From an uncultured Tolumonas sp. (GTDB taxonomy: Bacteria > Pseudomonadota > Gammaproteobacteria > Enterobacterales > Aeromonadaceae): DNA of 64,000 bases. Location of the stretch: positions 124,001-188,000 of the forward strand of contig NZ_OY781371.1 of the NCBI RefSeq assembly GCF_963676665.1, in the 5' to 3' direction. Shown here piece after piece: positions 24,231 to 34,690 of this stretch (positions within the stretch are counted from its first letter, which is position 1; each line of letters opens with the position of its first letter). The translations under genes were made by a program, and so were the position numbers. The notes under the pieces were generated by a model. That model saw only the letters and a program-made list of their open reading frames with translations, made no database searches and was not told the origin of the DNA.

Positions 24231-25097
24231 CTATCTGGTGGTTGCGCGCAAATTGACCACTAAATTATCAATCAAACGGGCCCGTTTACCTAACCATGCT
24301 GCCATGAGCACCACAGCCTGCGTGCTTTGTTCACTCAATGGTAACAGGCTATCGGCATCAACAATATCAATGGCATCGGTACGGAAACCAGCGGCATTCA
24401 GTTGCTCAGCGGCTTCGTTGATCAATGCCGGAATTGCATTTTGTCGGGCCGGTAATTGTTCACCGATCCAGGCCATCACTTGTGACAGTGTTGGCGCAAG
24501 AACACGTTCTTCCTTGGTCAAATAACCATTACGAGAACTCAGCGCTAATCCGTCATCGGCACGTACAGTTGGTACACCAATAATGTCGATTGGCATCGCC
24601 ATATCACGCACCATTTTACGGATCAGGGCGAGTTGCTGGTAGTCTTTTTGACCAAAACAGGCGACATCGGGCTGAACCAGATTAAATAGTTTAGTCACTA
24701 CGGTGCTGACACCGCGGAAGTGGCCCGGACGCATGGCGCCTTCCAGCAGTGAGGAAATACCGGGAACTTCGACGAAGGTTTGTGTTTCCAATCCTTGCGG
24801 ATACATGATGGCAGGCGTCGGTGTAAATACGGCAGCCACACCTTCTTGTGCCAGTAATGCGCAATCTTCATCCAGCGTGCGTGGATAATTGACCAAATCT
24901 TCTGCGCGATCAAATTGCATCGGGTTGACGAAAATACTGACAATCACCACATCGGCATGCTGTCTGGCTTCACGTACTAACGTGAGATGGCCATTGTGCA
25001 GATTGCCCATGGTCGGGACAAACGCGATACGTTTGCCCTGTTGACGAAATTCCCGGATAGCGGCGCGCAGGGCGTCGATCTGTTCTGTGACTAACAC
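24231..25097 (-). CDS. panC: pantothenate synthetase
   Basis: PanC joins pantoate and beta-alanine with ATP hydrolysis through a pantoyl-adenylate. The 288-residue protein has [16 protein letters not shown] with the HxGH signature, [21 protein letters not shown] and the KMSK-like SSRNGYL. Translation begins at a GTG at 25097, with AAGGAAG about eight bases upstream overlapping the panB stop region. It is 12 bases after panB and 64 before panD. Confidence 0.97.
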   Translation of the reverse strand: MLVTEQIDALRAAIREFRQQGKRIAFVPTMGNLHNGHLTLVREARQHADVVIVSIFVNPMQFDRAEDLVNYPRTLDEDCALLAQEGVAAVFTPTPAIMYPQGLETQTFVEVPGISSLLEGAMRPGHFRGVSTVVTKLFNLVQPDVACFGQKDYQQLALIRKMVRDMAMPIDIIGVPTVRADDGLALSSRNGYLTKEERVLAPTLSQVMAWIGEQLPARQNAIPALINEAAEQLNAAGFRTDAIDIVDADSLLPLSEQSTQAVVLMAAWLGKRARLIDNLVVNLRATTR

Positions 25098-25109
25098 GAT
25101 CGGACTTCC

Positions 25110-25904
25110 TTAATTGAAGGTATGTTCAGCGGCAGGGAACTGGCCGTTTGCTACTTGTTCCACATAAAGCTCGATGGCTTTACGAATATCGCCAGTTTCC
25201 GCCAGAAAGTTTTTACTGAATTTAGGGATGTAACCGGTAGTAATACCGATAGCATCTTGCATCACTAATACCTGGCCGTCGGTCTGTGCACCCGCGCCAA
25301 TACCGATCACCGGAATGCGCAGTGCTTTGGTGATGCGTTCGGCCAGTTGCTCAGGAATACATTCCAGCACCACCATTTGCACACCGGCGGCTTGCAGTGC
25401 CAGTGCATGATGATAAATCTCTTCAGCACGTTGTGCGTCACGGCCCTGTATACGGAAGCCGCCAAATAAATGCACGGACTGCGGTGTTAGGCCCAAATGG
25501 GCACACACAGGGATACCATTGCGGTTCAGTTGTTTGACGGTGTCACACAACCAGTCGCCACCTTCAATTTTCACCATTTTGGCACCCGCGGCCATCAGTC
25601 GACCAGCATTGATACAGGCGGTTTTAATATCGCTGTAGCTCATGAATGGCAGATCAGCGATCAGTAATGCGTTTTGCACGCCACGCGCCACGTTGGCGGT
25701 GTGATAGACCATGTCATCGACGGTGACTGGCAGTGTGTCACTATGACCTTGCACGACCATGCCCAGTGAGTCACCAACCAGAATGGAATGAACACCCGCA
25801 TCGTCAAACAGATGCGCGAAGGTGGCATCATAAGCGGTCATCATCGCGATTTTTTCACCGCTTTGTTTCATTTTCTGAATCTGGGTCAGGCTTATTTTGC
25901 TCAT
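25110..25904 (-). CDS. panB: 3-methyl-2-oxobutanoate hydroxymethyltransferase
   Basis: PanB makes ketopantoate from 2-ketoisovalerate and methylenetetrahydrofolate, the first committed step to pantothenate. The 264-residue protein starts [17 protein letters not shown] and carries the metal-binding [12 protein letters not shown], the catalytic KIEGG and the [14 protein letters not shown] segment. An upstream frame extension to 25961 has no family counterpart; the ATG at 25904 has a good AGGAG site. The gene follows folK by 22 bases, so folate and pantothenate genes are in one unit. Confidence 0.97.
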   Translation of the reverse strand: MSKISLTQIQKMKQSGEKIAMMTAYDATFAHLFDDAGVHSILVGDSLGMVVQGHSDTLPVTVDDMVYHTANVARGVQNALLIADLPFMSYSDIKTACINAGRLMAAGAKMVKIEGGDWLCDTVKQLNRNGIPVCAHLGLTPQSVHLFGGFRIQGRDAQRAEEIYHHALALQAAGVQMVVLECIPEQLAERITKALRIPVIGIGAGAQTDGQVLVMQDAIGITTGYIPKFSKNFLAETGDIRKAIELYVEQVANGQFPAAEHTFN

Positions 25905-25926
25905 AGTGACTCCTGTGAAACTAATA

Positions 25927-26430
25927 TTATTCTGGTAAGCGGAACAGTGCTGTACGATCAATGGCAGCAGTCAGTTCGGCTAATTGACTTCCATCCGGCA
26001 GTGTCAGTTGTGGTGCTAAATCGAATAGCGGCACCAAGACAAAAGCACGTTGTTTCATGCCGTAGTGAGGGATGGTCAGACGTTCATCATCAATGATATT
26101 TTGACCATATAGCAGGATATCCAGATCCAGTGTTCGTGGCCCCCAGCGTTCGTCTTTGCGCTCCCGGCCTTGTTCCAACTCAATACGTTGTAATTCGTCT
26201 AATAAAGCATGCGGTGCCAGCGAGGTCTGCAATCTGGCAACTGCATTGATGTAATCCGGTTGATCCTGCGGGCCCATCGGTGATGAGCTATACAGAGGCG
26301 AACAGGCGAGTAGTTCTGTCGCTGGTATGCTTTGTAATGCCGCGATAGCACGCAAGATCTGCGCTTGTGGTTGCGCCAGATTAGCGCCCAGCGCGACAAA
26401 AACTTCAGTCACAGCTACAACCTCAGTCAT
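25927..26430 (-). CDS. folK: 2-amino-4-hydroxy-6-hydroxymethyldihydropteridine diphosphokinase (HPPK)
   Basis: FolK pyrophosphorylates hydroxymethyldihydropterin, the step before FolP in folate synthesis. The 167-residue protein has [12 protein letters not shown], the substrate loop [16 protein letters not shown], and the signature [15 protein letters not shown] with the two metal-binding aspartates. The ATG at 26430 overlaps the pcnB stop by eight bases (ATGACTGA), pointing to translational coupling. FolP is encoded far away in this window at 50052. Confidence 0.96.
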   Translation of the reverse strand: MTEVVAVTEVFVALGANLAQPQAQILRAIAALQSIPATELLACSPLYSSSPMGPQDQPDYINAVARLQTSLAPHALLDELQRIELEQGRERKDERWGPRTLDLDILLYGQNIIDDERLTIPHYGMKQRAFVLVPLFDLAPQLTLPDGSQLAELTAAIDRTALFRLPE

Positions 26431-27952
26431 GGTTACGTTGGCCGGCTTGCTGCGGATAACGGCGGCGGCGACGCGGACGTTTCCGGGCGGCATGTTCTTC
26501 ACTTTGCGGGCGTTCACTGCTTACAGCGGCGGTTGCCGTTGGGGCAGCAGGGCGCGGAGTATGTGTGTGTTCCGGACGAATGAATTCGTGTGTTTGCTGG
26601 TAATCTTGCCACCATGCCACGATATCGCGGAAGCGCGGTTCCACTTGCGCGCGCAGTTCCAGAAAGTCGAAAGCGGCACGGAATTTAGGTTGTGCAAACA
26701 GTTTTTCCGCCCGCTTGCCGGAATAACGCGGCAGACGTTCTTGCAGTAACCAGATTTCACGAACATCACTGGTAAAACGACGTGGGATTGCAACGGTGTG
26801 GATCTGTTGTTCAATTGCTTCGTTCATCGCCATCTGCATGGCATCCTGGAACGGCAGATTACTTTCGTTGCTGATTTCGCGCTGACGCAGGGCCACTACG
26901 CCCCACAATAGCGTAGCGTAAAAGAACGTTGGTGTCACCGGTTGGTCGGCTGCCACGCGTTTATCAGAACCGGCGAGTGCTTTTTCCAGAAAGCGTTCAT
27001 ACGCAGAATTACCGTCTGGTGTCAGCAATTTTCCAGCTTGCGGGAATAATTGCTGGAACAGGCCAAACTTGCGCAACAGGTGATAGGTGCTTAACGCATG
27101 GCCGGCGAGGAACAGCTTGATGGTTTCTTCAAACAGCCGCGCAGACGGAATGTCTTGCAGCAGCGGTGCCAGTCGCGGAATTGGCTCAGCACTGCGTTCG
27201 CTGATGGTCAGACCTAATTTGGCGGCAAAGCGGATCGCTCGCAACATGCGCACCGGGTCTTCGCGATAGCGGGTTTCCGGATCACCAATCAGCTCCAATT
27301 TACCGGCAGCCAGATCGTTCAGGCCACCATGAAAATCATGCAGGGAAAAATCTTTGATGTTGTAATACAAGGCGTTAACGGTAAAGTCGCGGCGTTCAGC
27401 ATCTTCTTCGATGGTGCCATACACGTTATCGCGCAATAACATGCCTTCTTCTGATTGTTCCGCAATGTTTTTGCTGGTGTTCACCTGATGGTGGTGTCCG
27501 CGGAAAGTAGCGACTTCGATAATATCGCGGCCAAATACAATGTGTGCCAGACGGAAACGACGACCAATCAGACGGCAGTTATTAAATAATTTACGGATCT
27601 GCTCTGGGTGGGCATCGGTTACCACATCAAAGTCTTTGGGTATTTTTCCCAGCAAAATATCGCGTACACCACCGCCAACCAGATAGCCTTGATAACCTGC
27701 TTTGTGCAAACGATAGAGCACCTTCAGTGCATTTTCACTGATCATGCTGCGTGAGATGCTGTGCTGGTCGCGGGTTAAAATACGGCGCGGTGAGTCTGCC
27801 GCAGGAGCAACCTTAGTTGCCAGTGGCGCAGGTGCGCGAGGCTGACGTTTCGGCTTTTCTGCTGAGGGAGTGACTTGCTTCGTTTGTGGCGTGGCTGGTG
27901 TCTCTTCTTTACCAAGCACTTTGCGATACAAATTGGCGATATGGGAAAAAAT
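26423..27952 (-). CDS. pcnB: poly(A) polymerase I, probably with an AUU start codon
   Basis: PcnB adds poly(A) tails that promote RNA decay by PNPase and RNase E, and controls ColE1-type plasmid copy number. The class II nucleotidyltransferase core shows LVGGGVRDILLGK and KDFDVVTDA with the catalytic aspartates, RRDFTVNALYY and YREDPVRMLRAIRF; the C-terminus is Arg-rich (RKRPRRRRRYPQQ). The N-terminus IFSHIANLYRKVLGKEE aligns with E. coli MFTRVANFCRKVLSREE, and the first codon here is ATT, the same weak start known for E. coli pcnB. GAGGTG lies six bases upstream of it. The next in-frame ATG upstream, at 28009, would add 19 residues with no match. The tail overlaps folK. Confidence 0.93.
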   Translation of the reverse strand: MFSHIANLYRKVLGKEETPATPQTKQVTPSAEKPKRQPRAPAPLATKVAPAADSPRRILTRDQHSISRSMISENALKVLYRLHKAGYQGYLVGGGVRDILLGKIPKDFDVVTDAHPEQIRKLFNNCRLIGRRFRLAHIVFGRDIIEVATFRGHHHQVNTSKNIAEQSEEGMLLRDNVYGTIEEDAERRDFTVNALYYNIKDFSLHDFHGGLNDLAAGKLELIGDPETRYREDPVRMLRAIRFAAKLGLTISERSAEPIPRLAPLLQDIPSARLFEETIKLFLAGHALSTYHLLRKFGLFQQLFPQAGKLLTPDGNSAYERFLEKALAGSDKRVAADQPVTPTFFYATLLWGVVALRQREISNESNLPFQDAMQMAMNEAIEQQIHTVAIPRRFTSDVREIWLLQERLPRYSGKRAEKLFAQPKFRAAFDFLELRAQVEPRFRDIVAWWQDYQQTHEFIRPEHTHTPRPAAPTATAAVSSERPQSEEHAARKRPRRRRRYPQQAGQRNHD

Positions 27953-28177
27953 AGTACACCTCGGGATTTCTGACACAAAAAAAGAGCGGGCGGTATGATA
28001 GCGCACCACAGCGTAAATGCGAACATCAGGGCGGGCAGATCACATTATTTTAAGAGAGAACGGCAAACTATGGCGCTGATCCTTCTGTTTGACACACTTT
28101 TACCATCATTAACAGGCAGACTTATCGGTGGTTCAGGTCGGGGACTGTTCAACTTGTGAAGAATGAATGGAGAATAC

Positions 28178-29320
28178 ATGAAAATCTGGCATTGGATAGC
28201 ACTGAGCGCGGTTATTGGCGTTGTCGGTTATCGAATCTCTTTAACTCAGCAAGCACAAACTGCCCCGTCGGTTCAGCGAGCTACTCAAGTGGTGGTGGCA
28301 CCGGTTAGACGAGAGGATTTTAAAGCAGCTTGGCAAGCGGTCGGGCGTGTTGTTGCAAAATCTTCCGTCGACTTAAAGCCCCGAGTCGAAGGACAAATCG
28401 CTAAAATTTTATTTAAAGAAGGTGCCTTGGTTACGGCTGGCCAAGTCCTGATTGAATTAGATGACAGCGATTATCGCAACAAATGGCAACAAGCCAAAGC
28501 GGTGCTGGCACATGATCAGGCATTATTGAAAAAAGCACAGGCAGATCTGGCGCGGGCCACTGTTTTACTGCAGAAAAGATTTATTTCTGAGGCGGATATG
28601 AACAGTGCACAGGCGGCAGAACAGTCCGCTGCCGCATTAGTGCAGCAAGATAATGCCAGCTTAGATATTGCGGCACGCAATCTTGAATACACACATATTA
28701 AAGCCCCATTCAGTGGCCGGGTTGGTGCGCATTTAGTCTCTGTGGGGGCCACTGTGCAGGCATATAGCACAGTACTGACGTCACTAAACCAACTTGATCC
28801 TATTGCTGTGAGTTTTACATTGCCGGAGAAAAATCTGGGTGACTTACAGCTGGCATTACGTAAAGGCGTGTTGGATGTTACCGCTCAGGTTAATTCGGAT
28901 TCACTCACCGAACAGCGGCATGGGCAGGTTTCATTTCTCGACAACAATGTTGACAGCAGCAGTGGCAGTGTGGCGCTGAAAGCTGATTTTGCCAATCCGC
29001 ATGGCGAATGGTTGCCAGGGCAATATGTCACCGTGAAATTAGCACCACGGACTTTGTCGCAGGTGTTAGTTGTACCGAGTCAGGCGTTACAGCAAGGGCC
29101 GGATGGTTTACAACTCTTTGTCGTGATTAAAGGGATTGCGCAAAAAGTCGCGGTAGAGGAATTAGCTGCAAACGATGGTTGGAGTGCTATTCAAGGTGAA
29201 CTGCAACAAGGAGATCAAGTTGTCACGGAAGGGCAATTCCGTCTGAACGATGGCTCGTCTGTCACTCTTGCTCATAAAGGTGGCACCAGCAAAGCGGTTA
29301 AACCAGCTGGCAAGGAGTAA
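28178..29320 (+). CDS. RND efflux periplasmic adaptor (membrane fusion protein)
   Basis: Adaptors of this family bridge an inner-membrane RND pump and an outer-membrane channel. The 380-residue protein has one N-terminal hydrophobic segment (about residues 4-22) with no lipobox, a lipoyl half-motif DLKPRVEGQIAKILF, a coiled-coil hairpin (about 100-160) and the second lipoyl half NLEYTHIKAPFSGRVGAH, then beta-barrel and membrane-proximal domains. The closest named relatives I can suggest are the MdtA/MexA type. The ATG at 28178 with GGAG five bases upstream is preferred over 28163. The RND pump gene follows six bases later; no outer-membrane factor gene is nearby, so it probably borrows a TolC-like channel. 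Confidence 0.9.
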   Translation: MKIWHWIALSAVIGVVGYRISLTQQAQTAPSVQRATQVVVAPVRREDFKAAWQAVGRVVAKSSVDLKPRVEGQIAKILFKEGALVTAGQVLIELDDSDYRNKWQQAKAVLAHDQALLKKAQADLARATVLLQKRFISEADMNSAQAAEQSAAALVQQDNASLDIAARNLEYTHIKAPFSGRVGAHLVSVGATVQAYSTVLTSLNQLDPIAVSFTLPEKNLGDLQLALRKGVLDVTAQVNSDSLTEQRHGQVSFLDNNVDSSSGSVALKADFANPHGEWLPGQYVTVKLAPRTLSQVLVVPSQALQQGPDGLQLFVVIKGIAQKVAVEELAANDGWSAIQGELQQGDQVVTEGQFRLNDGSSVTLAHKGGTSKAVKPAGKE

Positions 29321-29325
29321 ACATC

Positions 29326-32300
29326 ATGCAAATCTCCATGTTGTCTATTCGCCGGCCCGTGATGACCTGTTTACTGATGGGATTTTTTACCCTGTTTGGG
29401 GTGATGGCCTATCAGGCTCTCCCTGTCAGCGAATTACCACAGGTCGATTTTCCAACTATTAACATATCAGCCAGTTTATCGGGCGCTTCACCGGAGACGA
29501 TGGCATCGGCGGTAGCTACCCCGCTGGAAGGGCAATTGGCGACTATTTCTGGTATCGACAATATCAGCTCTACCAGTTCACAGGGCACCACCAAAATTAC
29601 GGTTCAGTTCAATTTAGACCGTAATATTGATGGCGCCGCCTTAGATGTGCAGAGTGCGATCAGTGCGGCACAGCGTAAACTGCCGAAAAACATGACATCC
29701 ACTCCATCAATGCGGAAGTCGAATCCGGCAGATGCGCCGATTTTCTTTATTGCGTTGCACTCCGATACCTTGCCAATTTCGACCGTAACTGAGTATGCCG
29801 AAAGTAAGTTGGCGCAATCGCTGTCGATGTTACCGGGTGTGGCACAAGTGGGGGTCTTCGGTTCGAAACCTTATGCAGTACGCGTTCAGGCTGACCCCGA
29901 CAAACTGGTAGCACATAACCTCGGGTTAGATGAACTGGCCACCGTCATTGCCAATAACAACGTCAACGATCCGATTGGTGATTTGGATGGTGAGCATCGC
30001 AGTCTAAGTTTGCAAAGCAATGGTCAGCTGGAAAATGCAGCGGCTTATCGCAAGCTGGCGGTCGCATACCGTAACGGTGCACCACTTTATCTGTCAGAAG
30101 TGGCTAACGTATTAGATAGCGAAGAAAACACACGGGTTGCCAGTTGGTTTGTGGATAAACCGGGTGTCATTCTGGCCGTACAACGTCAGCCGGGAGCGAA
30201 TACCATCAGTACGGTCGATGCTGTACGCCACGCTTTACCACAATTCGAGACCGTACTGCCTGATTCCATAAAGATGGATATTCTTTATGACCGCAGTGAA
30301 TCTATTCGGGCATCGATCCATGATGTGCAGTTCACACTGTTATTGTCGTGTGCGCTGGTAGTGTTGGTGATATGGCTGTTCCTACGTAATTTGTCAGCCA
30401 CCGTGATCCCTGCACTGGCGGTGCCATTATCGGTGCTGGGCGCCGTGCCGGTGATGTATTTGCTGGACTACAGTCTGGATAATCTCTCGTTACTGGCGTT
30501 GACGTTGGCCGTTGGTTTTGTGGTCGATGATGCGATCGTGATGATGGAAAATATTGTCCGTCATATGGAACAGGGCATGAGTGCCATGCAAGCGGCGCGC
30601 AAAGGCGCACGTGAAATTGGCTTTACCATTCTCTCGATGACGTTATCACTGATCGCCGTATTTATTCCATTGCTGTTTATGAGTGGGCTGATGGGGCGGT
30701 TGTTGCATGAATTTGCCGTCACAATCAGCGCTGCTATTGCGGTGTCTGGTTTGATTTCGCTGACGTTAACGCCGATGTTGTGTAGCCGGGTGTTGCGTCC
30801 TCAGCATGAAGTTAAAGTTCAGGGGCGTTTTGCTCAATGGTTGGAAAATGGCTTCAGCGCGTTGACGGAAAGTTACAGCCTTTCGCTTGTCACGGCATTA
30901 CGTCACCCACGATGGATGATATTCAGTTTTGCTGCCAGCATTGGGTTAACAGTCGTGCTTTATCAGCAATTACCGAAAGACTTTTTACCCAGCACAGACA
31001 GTGGGCAAATATCGCTGACCTCAAAGGCTGCACCCGATACGTCGTTTGCAACCTTATCGCGGATGCAACAGCAATTGGCGGCAATCGTCCGGGATGATCC
31101 TAACGTGGCCGCTTTCATGTCATCGGTGGGGAGTACAGGCCCGAACGGTAGCGCGAACGGTGGTTCGATGACTATCCGTTTGATCCCGCGTGCACAGCGT
31201 GTTTCCGCGGATAAAGTGATTGCCGAACTCCGCCGCAAGGTAAATCACATTCCAGGCATCAGTGTTTATTTGCGTAACCCGCCGATGATTAAAATTGGTG
31301 GTATGTCGAGTGCATCGGAATATCAGTTTACGCTGCAAAGTAACGACTTCGATGAACTGAAACTGTGGCACGATCGCTTTTTAACGGCAATCAAAGCCAT
31401 TCCCGGATTACTGGATGTTACCAGTGATCAGGAGGTAGTTGGTGCCGGGCTGGCGATTTCAGTGGATCGCGATAAATTAGCCAGTTATGGACTGAGTTAT
31501 AGTCAGGTTGAAATCGCGTTACAAAGTGCATTTGCCGCGCGGCAGATCTCCACCATTTATGCCGATACCAATCAATATGCCGTCATTTTGGAGGTATTGC
31601 CTGAGCGCCAGCAACAGACTGCCGATTTAAGCCGGATCCAGGTACGCAGCAGTAATGGCTCTCTGGTGTCGTTAGATGCGGTAGCCAGCTTTAAACGTCA
31701 GCCACAAACCTTGACGGTGAACCATCTGGGAACACTGCCAGCAGCGACTATCTCTTTTAATATGCGACAAGGTATGGCACTGAGTGATGCACTAAAAGCA
31801 TTGGATAGTGTCAAAGCGGAGTTGTCTCCACCTGCATCGTTGACGACCAGCTTGCAGGGCAGTGCGGCTGCGTTTGCCAGTTCACAATCCAATATGATGC
31901 TGTTGCTGGTGCTGGCGTTGCTGGTGGTATATGGCGTATTGGGGATGCTGTATGAAAGTTTCGTGCATCCGTTAACTATTCTTTCCGGTTTACCGTCCGC
32001 TGGATTGGGCGCTTTACTGACACTCTGGTTATTTCAGTTCCCAGTCACATTATATGCCTTCGTGGGGATATTACTGCTCGTTGGCATTGTGAAGAAAAAT
32101 GCCATCATGATGATCGACTTTGCGCTGGAGCGAGAGCGGGAAGGGCTGGCACCGGATCAAGCCATCCATCAAGCCTGCTTAGTGCGATTCCGGCCCATTA
32201 TGATGACCAGTATTGCGGCGTTGGCTGGCGCCTTGCCGATCGCTCTGGGTTATGGCGCCGGCGCTGAATTGCGACAACCGCTTGGTGTGGCAATCGTCGG

Positions 32301-32397
32301 CGGTTTAATGCTCTCGCAGGTAGTGACACTGTATCTGACGCCGGTGATTTATCATTATCTGGCGCCATGGCAGGCTAAGTTAAATTTCCGCTCTTAA
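29326..32397 (+). CDS. RND family multidrug efflux pump, inner-membrane subunit (HAE1/MdtB-like)
   Basis: The 1023-residue protein has the full resistance-nodulation-division architecture: a first membrane helix near residues 10-30, a large periplasmic porter loop to about 330, six further helices, a second periplasmic loop (about 550-840) and a final helix bundle. Proton relay aspartates are seen in [14 protein letters not shown]. The sequence is nearer MdtB, MdtC and MuxB than AcrB by my recollection. Being a single pump gene, it should form a homotrimer, unlike MdtBC. AAGGAG lies eight bases before the ATG. Its stop codon overlaps that of convergent gluQ (shared bases 32394-32397). Substrates cannot be told from sequence. 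Confidence 0.93.
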   Translation: MQISMLSIRRPVMTCLLMGFFTLFGVMAYQALPVSELPQVDFPTINISASLSGASPETMASAVATPLEGQLATISGIDNISSTSSQGTTKITVQFNLDRNIDGAALDVQSAISAAQRKLPKNMTSTPSMRKSNPADAPIFFIALHSDTLPISTVTEYAESKLAQSLSMLPGVAQVGVFGSKPYAVRVQADPDKLVAHNLGLDELATVIANNNVNDPIGDLDGEHRSLSLQSNGQLENAAAYRKLAVAYRNGAPLYLSEVANVLDSEENTRVASWFVDKPGVILAVQRQPGANTISTVDAVRHALPQFETVLPDSIKMDILYDRSESIRASIHDVQFTLLLSCALVVLVIWLFLRNLSATVIPALAVPLSVLGAVPVMYLLDYSLDNLSLLALTLAVGFVVDDAIVMMENIVRHMEQGMSAMQAARKGAREIGFTILSMTLSLIAVFIPLLFMSGLMGRLLHEFAVTISAAIAVSGLISLTLTPMLCSRVLRPQHEVKVQGRFAQWLENGFSALTESYSLSLVTALRHPRWMIFSFAASIGLTVVLYQQLPKDFLPSTDSGQISLTSKAAPDTSFATLSRMQQQLAAIVRDDPNVAAFMSSVGSTGPNGSANGGSMTIRLIPRAQRVSADKVIAELRRKVNHIPGISVYLRNPPMIKIGGMSSASEYQFTLQSNDFDELKLWHDRFLTAIKAIPGLLDVTSDQEVVGAGLAISVDRDKLASYGLSYSQVEIALQSAFAARQISTIYADTNQYAVILEVLPERQQQTADLSRIQVRSSNGSLVSLDAVASFKRQPQTLTVNHLGTLPAATISFNMRQGMALSDALKALDSVKAELSPPASLTTSLQGSAAAFASSQSNMMLLLVLALLVVYGVLGMLYESFVHPLTILSGLPSAGLGALLTLWLFQFPVTLYAFVGILLLVGIVKKNAIMMIDFALEREREGLAPDQAIHQACLVRFRPIMMTSIAALAGALPIALGYGAGAELRQPLGVAIVGGLMLSQVVTLYLTPVIYHYLAPWQAKLNFRS

Positions 32398-33263
32398 ACG
32401 TCGGAAACACTGGCAATTGTTGGAATAGATGACAACTGCCAGTGTTCAACTGCCCAATGCAACAAACTTTCCGCAGTCATATCTGTAATATCATCTGGCA
32501 GCGTTTGCCCCAAAAACAGTAATGCCTGACATAAGGTTTTCACTACCGGCAACTCATCAATAGCCGGGGCGTGATTTTGCTTTGACAGTTTCAGCCCGTT
32601 TTGTTGTAGCGCCAGCGGCAGATGTAACCAGTTAGGCACTGACCAGCCTAACTGCTGATAAAGCGTTATTTGGCGCACCGTAGGCTCGAGCAGATCAGCA
32701 CCTCGCACGACTTCAGTGACACCACAATCGGCATCATCAATCACCACAGCCAGATTGTAGGCAAACAAGCCATCACGGCGTCTTAAGATAAAATCTTCAC
32801 TGGCCAAGCGAGGCTCAACCTCAATTAAACCCAACAACTGATCCTGGAAAGAGAAACAAGGCGCATCCACGCGTAGCCGCACGGCAGCATTTAATGCTGG
32901 ATATTGTTTATCGCGACAAGTGCCAGGGTAGAAACCGCCAGCAGCCTGAATTTGTGCACGGGTACAATGGCAGTGGTAGGTTTTACCTTGCTGATATAGC
33001 TCATCCAGCACGGCTTGGTAACGTTCGTTGCGCTGGCTTTGATAAATGACTTCGCCATCCCAATGCAGGCCAAAGTGTTCCAGCGTATGTAAAATTTGAG
33101 TCGCCGCACCAGGCTGTTCACGTGGTGGGTCGATATCTTCGATTCTTACCAGCCAGCGTCCCTGCTGCGCGCGCGCGCGCAGATAACTGCCGACAGCTGC
33201 GATTAACGAGCCAAAATGCAATGGGCCGGAAGGCGAGGGCGCGAAACGTCCGATATAAGTCAT
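32394..33263 (-). CDS. gluQ: glutamyl-Q tRNA(Asp) synthetase
   Basis: GluQ is a shortened GluRS paralogue that glutamylates the queuosine at the wobble base of tRNA-Asp. The 289-residue protein keeps the catalytic core with [15 protein letters not shown] (HFGS as the HIGH motif) and GLKLSKQN (KMSKS-like), plus a zinc-site segment CHC, and lacks the anticodon-binding domain. The ATG at 33263 is used; no strong Shine-Dalgarno precedes it. It lies downstream of dksA with a hairpin terminator between, the arrangement also described in Shigella and E. coli. It converges on and overlaps the RND pump gene by four bases. Confidence 0.94.
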   Translation of the reverse strand: MTYIGRFAPSPSGPLHFGSLIAAVGSYLRARAQQGRWLVRIEDIDPPREQPGAATQILHTLEHFGLHWDGEVIYQSQRNERYQAVLDELYQQGKTYHCHCTRAQIQAAGGFYPGTCRDKQYPALNAAVRLRVDAPCFSFQDQLLGLIEVEPRLASEDFILRRRDGLFAYNLAVVIDDADCGVTEVVRGADLLEPTVRQITLYQQLGWSVPNWLHLPLALQQNGLKLSKQNHAPAIDELPVVKTLCQALLFLGQTLPDDITDMTAESLLHWAVEHWQLSSIPTIASVSDV

Positions 33264-33285
33264 AATTGGGTGTTGGTAAAATAAC

Positions 33286-33310
33286 AAAAGGGAGCCGTAG
33301 CTCCCTTTTT
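33286..33310. terminator. hairpin terminator between dksA and gluQ
   Basis: AAAAGGGAGC and GCTCCCTTTT form a ten-base-pair stem with a four-base loop. It ends dksA transcription, and read-through would supply gluQ, which starts only 23 bases further on. Confidence 0.82.
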
Positions 33311-33350
33311 ATGCGCAGACTCTAAAAGTTCACGCATAAACAGTAGCAGT

Positions 33351-33800
33351 TTAGCCTACCTGCTGCTTTTCTTTGATCTCAGCCAGCGTTTTGCAGTCAA
33401 CGCACAATTCTGCGGTTGGACGTGCTTCAAGGCGGCGAATACCGATTTCGATCCCACAAGATTCGCAATAACCGAAGTCATCTTCTTCCAGTTTTTTCAG
33501 GGTCTTTTCGATTTTCTTGATCAGTTTACGCTCACGATCACGCGCACGTAATTCCAGAGCAAATTCTTCTTCCTGTGCTGCACGGTCAACTGGATCGGGG
33601 AAATTGGCCGCTTCATCTTTCATATGATCAACGGTACGGTCAACTTCTTCGCGCAGCTGGGTTTTCCAGGCTTCCAAAATTTTCCGGAAGTGTTCTTTTT
33701 GCTGGTCATTCATGTACTCCTCACCAGCGGCTTGCTGATAAGGGGTAACACCCGCGACGGCCAGCGGTCCCAGAGATTTTTTGGTATCTTCTGCTGACAT
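33351..33800 (-). CDS. dksA: RNA polymerase-binding transcription factor DksA
   Basis: DksA inserts its coiled coil into the secondary channel of RNA polymerase and works with ppGpp in the stringent response. The 149-residue protein has the long helical hairpin with tip residues Asp69, Asp72 and Ala74 ([13 protein letters not shown]). The zinc finger has cysteines 112, 115, 133 and 136 (YCESCG and LCVDCK). All four are present, so this is the zinc-binding type. The ATG at 33800 has a strong AGGAG site. The gene lies upstream of gluQ as in E. coli. Confidence 0.97.
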   Translation of the reverse strand: MSAEDTKKSLGPLAVAGVTPYQQAAGEEYMNDQQKEHFRKILEAWKTQLREEVDRTVDHMKDEAANFPDPVDRAAQEEEFALELRARDRERKLIKKIEKTLKKLEEDDFGYCESCGIEIGIRRLEARPTAELCVDCKTLAEIKEKQQVG

Positions 33801-34131
33801 GCCTATCTCCTACCTTTACATGACACAGCACGTCACTGTGTGCTGGCACTGAATTTTGAGGCCGGTATCTATACCAGAACCCGCCTCGCCTCGCAAATCC
33901 GTTGGCCAAAAATGTTAGCCAAGCCTGAAACTTCCTCACAAACGTCAGATGAAATGCCAAATTCCTGATTGTGATTTTAAACAGGCACCACTTTATGGGG
34001 ACTCGGCACGGTCATTTCAATACTAAGACTAAAATAAATTGCAGTTATATAACCGGATTGCATGGTTTGATTTTCTTATTATTTTAGTCTTAGTTGTTTG
34101 TTAGCGTTTGGTTATATACCAGAAATATGAC
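33801..34131. other. 331-base intergenic region upstream of dksA
   Basis: No ORF with a credible ribosome site is seen. It presumably carries the dksA promoter. It holds a perfect 16-base inverted repeat (34022-34037 and 34079-34094) and two GTTATATA-containing motifs near 34045 and 34110. In E. coli sfsA lies between thpR and dksA; it is absent here. Confidence 0.6.
34022..34094. repeat. perfect 16-base inverted repeat with 41-base spacer
   Basis: ACTAAGACTAAAATAA (34022-34037) is matched exactly by its reverse complement at 34079-34094. It lies 38 bases past the thpR stop and upstream of dksA. It could form an A/T-rich hairpin in the thpR 3' region or mark a small mobile-element remnant. 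Confidence 0.75.
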
Positions 34132-34668
34132 TTATTGGCGTTTTTTACCGGTTAACTGATTAAGTAACGACCAATGTTGTAATGGTCGGTACTGCACGCC
34201 ATGATTGCCTGAGACTGATTCATATAAAATGAACTCAGAAACCGGCAGTTGTAAGGTCGGGGCCGGTTGATTTGGCAACGTTCTGGCATTGCGAAACAGC
34301 GTGATATGTGGACGATAATCAGCACTGATCGGCAAATTGAGTTGAGCTAATGCTGAGCTTAATTGCTCAACCAGCATGCAAAGCTCCGGCGCAGGATGCT
34401 GCGGGCCTAACCATAAACAGTGGGCATGGCGGAATAAGCCATACCGATCTAACTGTAACGTAAATGCCGGGCTTTGGATCTGCGCCGCAGCCTGATACAG
34501 CGAGGGCAGGATGCTGTCATCCTGCAGACCAAGAAAATGCAACGTCAGATGGAAGTTATTCGCAGGCACGGGTTTTAGATAACCTTCCGGCAGCAACTGC
34601 TGTTGGCTGTGCTGTAACGCATTGCTGAGTTGTTGTGCCGGAAGGGCAAAAAACAGACGACGTTGCAT
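34132..34668 (-). CDS. thpR: RNA 2',3'-cyclic phosphodiesterase (LigT/ThpR family)
   Basis: ThpR opens RNA 2',3'-cyclic phosphates and was first known as the 2'-5' RNA ligase LigT. The 178-residue protein is a 2H phosphoesterase with both catalytic HxTx motifs: HLTL at residues 40-43 and HITL near residue 121. The N-terminus RRLFFALP is typical. It lies near dksA as in E. coli, but sfsA is missing between them. The ATG at 34668 is only 22 bases after the deaminase stop, so the two may be co-transcribed. Confidence 0.92.
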   Translation of the reverse strand: MQRRLFFALPAQQLSNALQHSQQQLLPEGYLKPVPANNFHLTLHFLGLQDDSILPSLYQAAAQIQSPAFTLQLDRYGLFRHAHCLWLGPQHPAPELCMLVEQLSSALAQLNLPISADYRPHITLFRNARTLPNQPAPTLQLPVSEFILYESVSGNHGVQYRPLQHWSLLNQLTGKKRQ

Positions 34669-34690
34669 ACTCTCTACATTCCACTAACGG

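Noticed and set aside
24166-24525. 119-codon frame antisense to the panC 3' end
   Set aside because: No ribosome site; its sequence is the reverse of conserved panC coding sequence.
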